NCBI GenBank assembly: GCA_964444825.1
Contig: CAYUIS010000004.1
Location: forward strand, 5,823 to 69,822
Length of the DNA stretch: 64,000 nucleotides
DNA from: CAYUIS01 sp964444825
Lineage (GTDB): Bacteria; Chloroflexota; Anaerolineae; B4-G1
Reading direction: 5' to 3'
The first letter of the stretch is position 1. Each line of letters starts with the position of its first letter. The notes beneath the pieces were generated by a model, which saw nothing but the letters and a program-made list of their open reading frames with translations, was not told the origin of the DNA and ran no database searches. Made by a program: the position numbers and the translations under genes. Below are positions 42,319 to 49,418 of this stretch, piece after piece.

Positions 42319-42390
42319 AGAAACCAGGTTTTTCTGTAAGCAACGCGGCAAAACCTGGTTTCTTAAGCAACGCGACAAAACCTGGTTTCT
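42319..42390. repeat. Inverted-repeat element, copy 5, with tandem duplication of its right half
   Basis: A full element (42319-42363; arms AGAAACCAGGTTTT/AAAACCTGGTTTCT) is followed by a near-exact second copy of its last 27 bases (42364-42390), so 42337-42363 and 42364-42390 are direct repeats differing at one base. It fills the gap between the amidohydrolase and hyuA. Confidence 0.85.
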
Positions 42391-42395
42391 TTCCG

Positions 42396-43736
42396 CTAGA
42401 TCGCTCCTGCGCGTTTCCAGAGCGCCGTCGTCTCCTCGACCACCTTGCGGTGAATCTCCTCCTCGTCCACGTTGACCAGCTTGCCATCCTGGACAACCAC
42501 CTCGCCATCCACCAGGACCGTCTCCACATCCGCGCCGTCCACGTCGTTGATGAGCGTATCGTAGAACAACTGTGGGAGGAGTGGCGAGGGTTGGCTTGGG
42601 TTGATGATGATCACGTCCGCCTTTTTGCCGACCTCCAGCGAGCCGATCTCTTGCTCCATTTGGAGTGATTTGGCGGCGTTGGTCGTCGCCAGGTCAATTG
42701 CCTGGAAGGGTGGGATGAGCATGGGGTTGTGGTGATGGACCTTGTGCAGCAGGTAGGCCATACGGACGTACTGGAAAATGTCGAGGGTAAAGAAACAATC
42801 GTGGCCCAGGCTGACCGTGATGCCCTCGTTCAACATATCCACCACCGGCGCGACTCCGCTGCCGCCCAGCATGTTGCTCATCGGCGTGTGTGAGACCTTG
42901 ACGTCGTGCTCTTTCCAGATCGCGATCTCTTCCTCCGTCATATGGATACAGTGGACGGCCAGCACATCGGGGCCGAGGAATCCGGTATCGCGCAGCACGA
43001 CCGGGGCGGTGCGCCCAAACTTTTCCACCACCATCGGCGGCGGGACTTCGGCGACGTGGATCACCAGCCCGGCCCCCAGGTCGGTGGCGATACCGCGCAC
43101 CTGGCGCAACATCTCCTCGGAGGCGGTGAAGGCGGTGTGAACGCCGATGCGCCCCGTGATGCGACTGTCGGGCGCGTCTCGCCACTTTTTGAAAAAGCGC
43201 ACGTTCTCATTGATCCCTGCCTCGGCGTTCTCCTTGTCGATACGCTCTGTCGACTCGTAGCAGATGACGGCGCGGCTGCCAAGCTCTCCGATGGCCTCGG
43301 CGGTCTTGTCCAGGCATCCGTCCACGACGCTGGCCGCCTCGACCATGTCGCACACGGTCGTGGTGCCGGTCTTGAGCATCTTGCCCGCGGCCCAGAGCGT
43401 CGTCCAGTAGATGCCCTCGAGGGTCGTCTGCTCCTCGATGTCGGGCCACCACCACTTGGTCAGCAGGTCCATAAACGACTGGAACTTTGAAAAGTCCACC
43501 GGCATATTGTGCCCCACGACGCTGGGCATGTGGGTGTGGGTGCAGATAAAACCCGGTGCGACGATCTTGCCGGTAGCGTCTATGACGGTGGGAGCGGTGT
43601 GAGCCGCCTCCACCTCGTCCCGCGGGCCGACGGCCACGATACGATTTCCCTCGATAACCACCGCGCCATCGGCAAAGACACGGCGGTCAGTGTCTTGCGT
43701 TCCTACCAATCCTCCTGCGATAAGTATGTCTGCCAT
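42396..43736 (-). CDS. Amidohydrolase, cytosine/creatinine/triazine deaminase-like
   Basis: A 446-residue metal-dependent hydrolase. Metal ligands appear as HTH in GFICTHTHMPS, His in GLVIHVAEV, His in HCIHMTEEE and Asp in LGHDCFF. It has the C-terminal LEVGKKADVIIINP composite domain. It differs from the other amidohydrolase (20098-21423) but is in the same TrzA/SsnA group. AGGAGG is 7 bases before the ATG. Just upstream of hyuA/hyuB, it may deaminate a ring (for example creatinine-like to N-methylhydantoin) before hydantoinase cleavage; that pairing is inference. Confidence 0.88.
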   Translation of the reverse strand: MADILIAGGLVGTQDTDRRVFADGAVVIEGNRIVAVGPRDEVEAAHTAPTVIDATGKIVAPGFICTHTHMPSVVGHNMPVDFSKFQSFMDLLTKWWWPDIEEQTTLEGIYWTTLWAAGKMLKTGTTTVCDMVEAASVVDGCLDKTAEAIGELGSRAVICYESTERIDKENAEAGINENVRFFKKWRDAPDSRITGRIGVHTAFTASEEMLRQVRGIATDLGAGLVIHVAEVPPPMVVEKFGRTAPVVLRDTGFLGPDVLAVHCIHMTEEEIAIWKEHDVKVSHTPMSNMLGGSGVAPVVDMLNEGITVSLGHDCFFTLDIFQYVRMAYLLHKVHHHNPMLIPPFQAIDLATTNAAKSLQMEQEIGSLEVGKKADVIIINPSQPSPLLPQLFYDTLINDVDGADVETVLVDGEVVVQDGKLVNVDEEEIHRKVVEETTALWKRAGAI

Positions 43737-43792
43737 TCGGTAACCTCCTTTTGTGTTTCGCGTTCAACGGCTGGGAGTTGGACGGCGCATTA

Positions 43793-44362
43793 CTAACCGC
43801 ACCAACTGCGCCTAGTCACCTCATCTGTTGTGTATTTCACATTCACTGCCTTCAAGTCGTCTTTGAAGATGCAAAGCACATCCTCAATCTCATGCGGTTC
43901 AAGTTGACCAAGTTCTGGAGGTAACTCCGACATTTCGAGTGTCCGGGCTTTACTCTCAAAGCCTAAGGCTCGCGCACCTTTCCGTGTTCCTGCATGGAGG
44001 TATACCTTTGTCGGTAGCAAACCCAGCTTTGCGCCGATACGCAGACTGGTATCATAAATGTAGAGTTCGCCAATACCGGTGATTCCCCCAACTCTTGTCT
44101 CGACCAGCGAAAACAGATCATCGAAACTCTTGGACTGCGCGATTGCTTTTGAATTCATCAACAGAACCCGACGCGCTTCTTCGAGAGCAGTCTTTTTGAG
44201 CCTATACTGATGCGAGTATCTCTTACCCTCGCTGTTGGTGGCAAGTGCCGCCTGTTCGATAGCCGACTCCAGCGAGGGTTGCTGCCGAAACCAATCTAAT
44301 TCAGTCTGAGCTCGAGGCCGAATATCACGGACGTAGATGTGAGCAATGGCTTTCAAGTTCAT
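43793..44362 (-). CDS. Conserved hypothetical protein, 189 aa
   Basis: I cannot assign this protein. It has a basic, helical N-terminal half (LKKTALEEARRVLLMN) and a C-terminal section with GGITGIGELYIYDTSLRIGAKLGLLP followed by VYLHAGTRKGARALGF; the GITGIGELYIYD stretch resembles a helix-hairpin-helix turn. Its base composition appears more AT-rich than the genes around it, and it interrupts an otherwise metabolic run, suggesting a separate acquisition. GGAG lies 8 bases before the ATG. The 141 bases upstream (44363-44503) show a possible TAATAC -10 box and nothing else. Confidence 0.7.
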   Translation of the reverse strand: MNLKAIAHIYVRDIRPRAQTELDWFRQQPSLESAIEQAALATNSEGKRYSHQYRLKKTALEEARRVLLMNSKAIAQSKSFDDLFSLVETRVGGITGIGELYIYDTSLRIGAKLGLLPTKVYLHAGTRKGARALGFESKARTLEMSELPPELGQLEPHEIEDVLCIFKDDLKAVNVKYTTDEVTRRSWCG

Positions 44363-44503
44363 ATTTGATTCTCCGGTATTATGATTGAGTCAGCAGCAAG
44401 CGTCGTCCAACCAGTTATTAGTGACTCCAGTACACCTACGACACCCTTCTTTCAGACGGCAACTGTCCACGCCAGTTGCTTGGGAGGCCGCGATTTCTCC
44501 GTC

Positions 44504-45685
44504 TCAATCAAAGTACGCAAACCGAATCGCCTGCACCGGGCAGCTATCCCGGCATAGACCACAGCCATAACACCGGTCCGCGTCCGCGTGAGCCAGTTTG
44601 TCGTCGCCCACGTGGATCGCGTCGTAGACACAGGAAACCTCACACCGCTTGCAGCCGGTGCAGCGATCGAGGTCAATAATGGGCATCTGAGGCGTGGTGA
44701 TGGCGACCAGTCCCCGCTCGCGCCGCGCCTCGATTCTGCGCAACGCCAGCCCGACGAAATCGCTCACGTCGCTGTAGCCGTGATCGGCGACCCAGCGTTC
44801 AATGTCCGCGATGATCTTGCTGAACGTGCGCGCGCCTTTCAAATGGCCTGCGGTCACCACGCCGACAAAGCTAGCGCCGGCCATAAAGTACTCGATGGCG
44901 TCCTCGGCGCGGGAGATGCCACCCACGCCGATAAGGGGAATAGAGACGTGTTGCGCCATCTCCAGGATCATACGTAGCGCGATAGGCTTGAGCGCTGGAC
45001 CAGTCAGGCCGCCCGCCCCCCGAGGCCCGCCGAGCGAAGGCTCGCCGCTTTCGATGTCGATCTTGATGGCGGGACCAAATGCATCGGCGCAGGCGATTGC
45101 ATCGGCGCCCGCCTCCTCGACCGCGGTAGCCCACTCGACGACGTTGGCGTGGAAGAGCGAGCTGAACTTGGCGATGACGGGCACGTCCACCGCCGCTTTC
45201 ACGGCCTGCACGTTCGCCACATAGGGTGCGACGTCGTGCACCTCCGGCGGGGGCATCGTCATGCCGGGGAACATTGCCTCCAGGATCTCGCCCATGTGCG
45301 GGCAGACGGTGGGCATCTCGATCATGTCGGCCCCGGCAGCGACGGCGCGCTTGGCCAGGTCAGCGCCTTCGCCAGGGCTCAGCCCTGCCAATGAGGCGAT
45401 GATGGGGATCCCTGCCTCTCGGGCGCGAGGCAACTCTCGCTCGAACCACTGCTCTGCCGGTAGCGTCGTGCCGAACACACAGTTGAGAAAGCCTCCCTCG
45501 ACTCCGGCGAAACAGGGCCGCACGTCCTCCACCGCCTGCGCGACGATGGTCTTGGTGGTGATGGCAGCAACCCCTTCACCGCTGGTGCGGACGATGATGT
45601 CACCATCGGCGCCGTGGCAGCCGGCCGCCACGATGACCCGGTTGCGCATCGGAACGCCGGCGAGGGTCAGATTGGCATCTTGCAT
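44504..45685 (-). CDS. PreA-like dihydropyrimidine dehydrogenase flavoprotein with ferredoxin domain
   Basis: A 393-residue FMN-barrel plus two 4Fe-4S protein. Catalytic-loop MPTVCPHMGE keeps a Cys in the position of the active-site Cys of dihydropyrimidine dehydrogenase (CPHGMGE in the mammalian enzyme). FMN motifs IPLIGVGGISRAEDAIEYF and the C-terminal clusters CTGCKRCEVSC and CYGCGLCRDSCP are clear. Compared with the 18912-20006 copy, this is the one more likely to reduce a pyrimidine-type ring (uracil/thymine) or the reverse. The partner NAD subunit (PreT) is not in the window. AGGAG precedes the ATG. Confidence 0.88.
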   Translation of the reverse strand: MQDANLTLAGVPMRNRVIVAAGCHGADGDIIVRTSGEGVAAITTKTIVAQAVEDVRPCFAGVEGGFLNCVFGTTLPAEQWFERELPRAREAGIPIIASLAGLSPGEGADLAKRAVAAGADMIEMPTVCPHMGEILEAMFPGMTMPPPEVHDVAPYVANVQAVKAAVDVPVIAKFSSLFHANVVEWATAVEEAGADAIACADAFGPAIKIDIESGEPSLGGPRGAGGLTGPALKPIALRMILEMAQHVSIPLIGVGGISRAEDAIEYFMAGASFVGVVTAGHLKGARTFSKIIADIERWVADHGYSDVSDFVGLALRRIEARRERGLVAITTPQMPIIDLDRCTGCKRCEVSCVYDAIHVGDDKLAHADADRCYGCGLCRDSCPVQAIRFAYFD

Positions 45686-45706
45686 AGTTTTTGCTCCTGG
45701 CCGTGG

Positions 45707-45751
45707 AGAAACCAGGTTTTGTCGCGTTGCTTACACAAAAACCTGGTTTCT
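45707..45751. repeat. Inverted-repeat element, copy 6 (45 bp)
   Basis: Arms AGAAACCAGGTTTT (45707-45720) and AAAACCTGGTTTCT (45738-45751) with loop GTCGCGTTGCTTACACA, closely related to the loop of copies 2 and 3. It lies between the carbamoyltransferase stop and the PreA-like gene. Confidence 0.85.
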
Positions 45752-45754
45752 TGG

Positions 45755-46756
45755 CTATGCTCCCAACAGCAGTGCCAGAACCGCTTTTTGCACGTGCAGC
45801 CGGTTCTCGGCCTCATCCTGGATGACCGACTGGGGACCATAGATGACGTCTGCGGTCACCTCGTGGCCCACGGCGGCCGGCATACAGTGCATAAACTTGG
45901 CACTGGGCTTGGCGAGCGACATGATCTCGTCGTCCACGATCCACTTTTTGAACGGTTCAGGGTTCTGATTGTGTGGGACCGGGGCCTGCCAGTCGTATTC
46001 CGGGCCGGCGCGAAAGTCGGCTGGCATCACGTAGCTGTAGGCATTGACAAAGTCCGCGTCCTTGGCTGCCTTTTTCATGTCGTGGACGATCTCAATATCG
46101 GCGCCGCCTTCGCTGGCAAAACCTTTGGCCCGCTCAACAATGTCCTGCGGTGGGGTGTACTCTTCCGGGCAGGCCAGCACAAACTGCATATTGGGGATGC
46201 GCGAGGCCAGGTAGAGGCTGGATGTGACCAGCCCCAGCGGCGGGTTGTACTCGTGATAGGCCCAGGTCAACACGTACTTAGTGTTATCAAAGCTTCCCTT
46301 CTTTTCCAGCGCGGTCTGAAAGTCGGCCAGCGCCTGGAAGGGATGCTCGAAATCGGTGGAGGCGTTGAGCACAGGGATCTCGGCGATGCCTGCCGCCTCC
46401 TCCAGCGTGGATTGGGCCAGCAGGCGGGCGATGATGACGTCAAAGTAACGATCCATCACGCGGACGGTATCGCCCCAACTCTCCACGCCCGAATCAGACC
46501 AAATCTTGCCGCCGCTCAGATCCTGTGCGGCACCGCCAAGTTGGTGCATCGCCCGCCAGAAAGACATCCGGGTCCGGGACGACGGTGTCTCATAGATCAT
46601 CGCCGCCGCCTTGCCACGCAAGATGTCGTCCTGGTGCTGCCCCCGAGAGACTCCCCGCTTCAGTTCCAGCGAAGTCTGGAGAATCAGTTCGATCTCTTCC
46701 AGAGAAAAGTCAGCCAGCGAGAGAACGTCACGGCCTTTAAGACCCAAAGCGCCCAT
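45755..46756 (-). CDS. Aspartate/ornithine carbamoyltransferase-family protein, YgeW-like
   Basis: A 333-residue transcarbamylase. The carbamoyl-phosphate loop is SSRTRMSFW (STRT form altered to SSRT), followed by HPFQALAD and HCMPA; the TWAYHEY segment is shared with YgeW-like and acetyl/succinylornithine carbamoyltransferases. The second-substrate determinants differ from ornithine enzymes, so its acceptor is unknown. In a degradative cluster it would run phosphorolytically, splitting a ureido compound into carbamoyl phosphate for ATP synthesis. No carbamate kinase is seen in the window. GGAG precedes the ATG. Confidence 0.85.
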   Translation of the reverse strand: MGALGLKGRDVLSLADFSLEEIELILQTSLELKRGVSRGQHQDDILRGKAAAMIYETPSSRTRMSFWRAMHQLGGAAQDLSGGKIWSDSGVESWGDTVRVMDRYFDVIIARLLAQSTLEEAAGIAEIPVLNASTDFEHPFQALADFQTALEKKGSFDNTKYVLTWAYHEYNPPLGLVTSSLYLASRIPNMQFVLACPEEYTPPQDIVERAKGFASEGGADIEIVHDMKKAAKDADFVNAYSYVMPADFRAGPEYDWQAPVPHNQNPEPFKKWIVDDEIMSLAKPSAKFMHCMPAAVGHEVTADVIYGPQSVIQDEAENRLHVQKAVLALLLGA

Positions 46757-46838
46757 TTTTAGCTCCTTTCTAATGTGTATTGTCTGTCACGTGATGTGCG
46801 ATTTGATATTTGGGGTTTGTCATTATGTCAGTGTTTAT

Positions 46839-47126
46839 TCATCCACCAGCCATTGGCGGCACAAAGACCACCACGTCGCCTTCGGATAGGGAGCGGTCAA
46901 GGTCAGTTGGCCCACGCGGATGGGCGCGGTTGACCAGCATCAATGCCAGTGGACCTGTGCCCGTTTCGAGTGGCGTCACCACTTGCTCAACGAACGGTGC
47001 GGGTAGCAGCTCACGCAGGACGTCCAGCAAGTCACGCAACGTGGCTCTGTCGGTCAGCGACAGCTTCAGGCTCTGATGACCAGCCAGCGTACGCAACGGT
47101 CCGGAGAACCGGACGGTGATCTGCAT
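46839..47126 (-). CDS. MoaD/ThiS-like sulfur carrier protein, second copy
   Basis: A 95-residue ubiquitin-fold carrier ending PPMAGG with the required terminal Gly-Gly. It starts 1 base after the stop of the third AOR gene. Like the 21481-21765 protein it is probably dedicated to the tungsten-pterin cofactor. The two carriers are clearly different in sequence, hinting at one carrier per AOR. Confidence 0.85.
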   Translation of the reverse strand: MQITVRFSGPLRTLAGHQSLKLSLTDRATLRDLLDVLRELLPAPFVEQVVTPLETGTGPLALMLVNRAHPRGPTDLDRSLSEGDVVVFVPPMAGG

Positions 47127-47127
47127 A

Positions 47128-48957
47128 TCACGCGTGGAGTCCGAGTGCCGCCAGACGCTCGGGCGTGGGATGGCCTCGTTCGTCCCACCCGCGTGTCTCG
47201 TAATAGTCCCGCAGCAGCCTCGCAAAGTCCTCCCGCGTGAGCGGTTTGGCGTCCTCTGGAAAGTCCCCTGGCACCTCAAAGCAGATATCGGGCAGCCGAT
47301 CCTCGCTTCCGTCAATCCCGGCCGCGAGGTTGTACAGCCGCTCCAGGTTCCAGATACCTTCGCCCAGCCGCATGAGCTGCTCCTCGGTGTAGCTCAAGCC
47401 GCTGGCGGTGTTTAGCAACGCCAGGAACTGTTCCATCGGCAGGGTGAACTCGGCAAACCGGCACGCGATGAGGCAAAAGATCGCGTTTACCTTGTTCTGA
47501 ATCTCTGCCACCAGCGCCGCACGTCCCTCAAGACCGTCCATCGGTATCACGTCCATAAGCTCCATCCCGATGGGAGCACGTTTGTGGCACGCACCCCGGT
47601 TGGAAGTAGCAAAAGTGACGGCGATGCCGCGCATTCGTTCCGGCATCCAGGCGGCAAACTCCATACCTTTGACCTGCAAGGCAAAAGCCTCTGAACCCTG
47701 CCCGATCGTCTGCGAGGCGCGCCGGACGCCTTCAGCCAGCATATCGCCCAGGCCCTTCCGTTGGCCGATCATGTCTATCAACTTGATCGTGGCGTCGGCG
47801 TTGCCGAACTCTAGCGGCACGTCCCCCCCCAGCGCGTCTCGCGGCAGTATGCCCCGTTCAGCGCACTCCATTGCAAAGGCGACACAAACCCCCAGGGAGA
47901 GCGTGTCCATACCATACTGTTCAGCCTGATTGTTGGCTTTGAGCAGCATCTCGGGATCGTCGTTAAAACACAAGGAGCCCAGCGAGTACATCGTCTCGTA
48001 TTCGGGGCCTCGGGTCCAGATCTCACCCCACCTGGTTTTCACCGGCTTGTGCAGCATACCGCAGTGTACCTGACAGCCCATACAGGCGATGGCACGGGTG
48101 GGGAAGCTGTCGACAAAGGCTTGCCCTCCGATCTCCTCCGCCTTCTCAAAGTGGGTCTGCCGGTGATATCGCGTCGCCAGGGCGTGTTTTTCGTTGACCA
48201 GCCCTATCGAGCCTCCCGTGCCAGTCCGCCCAAAAATGCCCAGTAGACTCCACGGATCAGATACATCCTCACGGAAGGTCTGGTAGGCCGCGTCCACAGC
48301 CGCTCCAAAAGCCTCTGGATCGCCCACCCTTACATCGCCGATACCGGCTACCCCCACCACCTTGAGGTTCTTGGAGCCGAATACCGCGCCCGCCCCACCT
48401 CGTCCAAAGGCCCGGGTCTCGGAGATCACGGAGGCGTACCGTATCCTATTCTCACCAGCCTGTCCGATGGCCAGGGTATGCAGATCATCTCGTCCGGAGG
48501 CGGCCTTTACCGCTTCCTCTGCGTCTCGAGCGGGTTCCCCTGCCAGCTTGGGGCAATCCACGATCTGTGCCCCATCGGGCGTAACCAGGAGGTAGACCAG
48601 TTGGTCCGCCTTACCCTCGATGGCGATGACGTCATACCCGGTGGCTTTGATAGCGCCTCCCATATGACCGCCTGCGTACGTGTTGATAATGCCTCCGGTG
48701 AGGGGAGATTTGGTGATGATGGCGGTCTGCGCAAACAGGGGGGCCAGCGTGCCGGTGAGCGGGCCTACGCAGATATAGATCTTGTTTTCTGGACCCAGCG
48801 GATCCGCGGTGGGGGCCACCTCGTCGCAAAAGAGCTTGGTGCCAAACCCCATCCCGCCGACCCAACGCTCGATGAAGGCGTCTCGCAACGGCTCTTCGGT
48901 TACCGTGCGCGTGCTCAAGTTGATCCGTAGCAGCTTTTTCCCATAACACTCAAACAT
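47128..48957 (-). CDS. aor: Tungsten-containing aldehyde:ferredoxin oxidoreductase, third copy, diverged
   Basis: A 609-residue AOR with N-terminal Fe-S-region Cys in CMGCQVHC and pterin motif VGGMGFGTKLFCD. The distal site that reads DxxGVC in the other two copies is FCLIAC here: the Cys and following Arg/Lys-Phe are kept but the Asp and Gly are lost, so proton-transfer or cluster environment may differ. ATG at 48957 follows GGGAG; the frame upstream adds 6 residues from a GTG. A ferredoxin gene precedes it and a MoaD-like gene follows, repeating the arrangement at 21481-24199. Confidence 0.93.
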   Translation of the reverse strand: MFECYGKKLLRINLSTRTVTEEPLRDAFIERWVGGMGFGTKLFCDEVAPTADPLGPENKIYICVGPLTGTLAPLFAQTAIITKSPLTGGIINTYAGGHMGGAIKATGYDVIAIEGKADQLVYLLVTPDGAQIVDCPKLAGEPARDAEEAVKAASGRDDLHTLAIGQAGENRIRYASVISETRAFGRGGAGAVFGSKNLKVVGVAGIGDVRVGDPEAFGAAVDAAYQTFREDVSDPWSLLGIFGRTGTGGSIGLVNEKHALATRYHRQTHFEKAEEIGGQAFVDSFPTRAIACMGCQVHCGMLHKPVKTRWGEIWTRGPEYETMYSLGSLCFNDDPEMLLKANNQAEQYGMDTLSLGVCVAFAMECAERGILPRDALGGDVPLEFGNADATIKLIDMIGQRKGLGDMLAEGVRRASQTIGQGSEAFALQVKGMEFAAWMPERMRGIAVTFATSNRGACHKRAPIGMELMDVIPMDGLEGRAALVAEIQNKVNAIFCLIACRFAEFTLPMEQFLALLNTASGLSYTEEQLMRLGEGIWNLERLYNLAAGIDGSEDRLPDICFEVPGDFPEDAKPLTREDFARLLRDYYETRGWDERGHPTPERLAALGLHA

Positions 48958-48967
48958 CGCCCACTCC

Positions 48968-49318
48968 CTATTCACCTATGCTCAATGCGCCTGCAAAGCA
49001 ATCCGCCACGCATTCGAACTGACCGTCGCAGGTATCACACTTTATCGCGACCTCTGACAGTGGATCCAACCAGATGCCGTCATAGGGACAGGCATCGACG
49101 CAGTCGCCACATCCGATGCACGCGTCATAATCTACCTTGACGATACCCTTTTCGGTGCGCACCAGTGCCTCGACCGGGCAGGCCGGCAGGCAGTGTGGGT
49201 CCTCGCATTGGATACATACCCGCGCTTGTGGCAGACCTGGCCAGCTTGAAACGATCCGCACCCCCGATTTGTTGGGGTTGAATAGATCAAAATGCACGAA
49301 GGAGCACTTTAGCTCGCA
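48968..49318 (-). CDS. Ferredoxin-type Fe-S subunit, 5' end lost in gap
   Basis: Partial HycB/DmsB-type protein, 116 residues visible. It begins inside the first cluster motif (CELKCSF), then CIQCEDPHCLPACP, CIGCGDCVDACP and CDTCDGQFECVADC, so it had four 4Fe-4S clusters. Only about 10-15 N-terminal residues should be missing, judged from the 23774-24199 paralogue. It ends 10 bases before the third AOR start and probably serves as its electron-transfer subunit. Confidence 0.9.
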   Translation of the reverse strand, partial: CELKCSFVHFDLFNPNKSGVRIVSSWPGLPQARVCIQCEDPHCLPACPVEALVRTEKGIVKVDYDACIGCGDCVDACPYDGIWLDPLSEVAIKCDTCDGQFECVADCFAGALSIGE

Positions 49319-49418
49319 NNNNNNNNNNNNNNNNNNNNNNNNNNNNNNNNNNNNNNNNNNNNNNNNNNNNNNNNNNNNNNNNNNNNNNNNNNNNNNNNNN
49401 NNNNNNNNNNNNNNNNNN
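49319..49418. other. Assembly gap, 100 N
   Basis: A run of exactly 100 N, the usual placeholder for a gap of unknown size. It hides the last few codons of the MtmB-like gene and the start of the ferredoxin gene. Confidence 0.99.

Noticed and set aside
42305..42529. N-terminal extension of HyuA with repeated KPGF peptides
   Set aside because: The extension is translated repeat elements; ATG 42304 has a ribosome site and fits the family.
12268..45751. CRISPR array
   Set aside because: The repeats are palindromic, kilobases apart, variable in loop and between unrelated genes; no spacers or cas genes.
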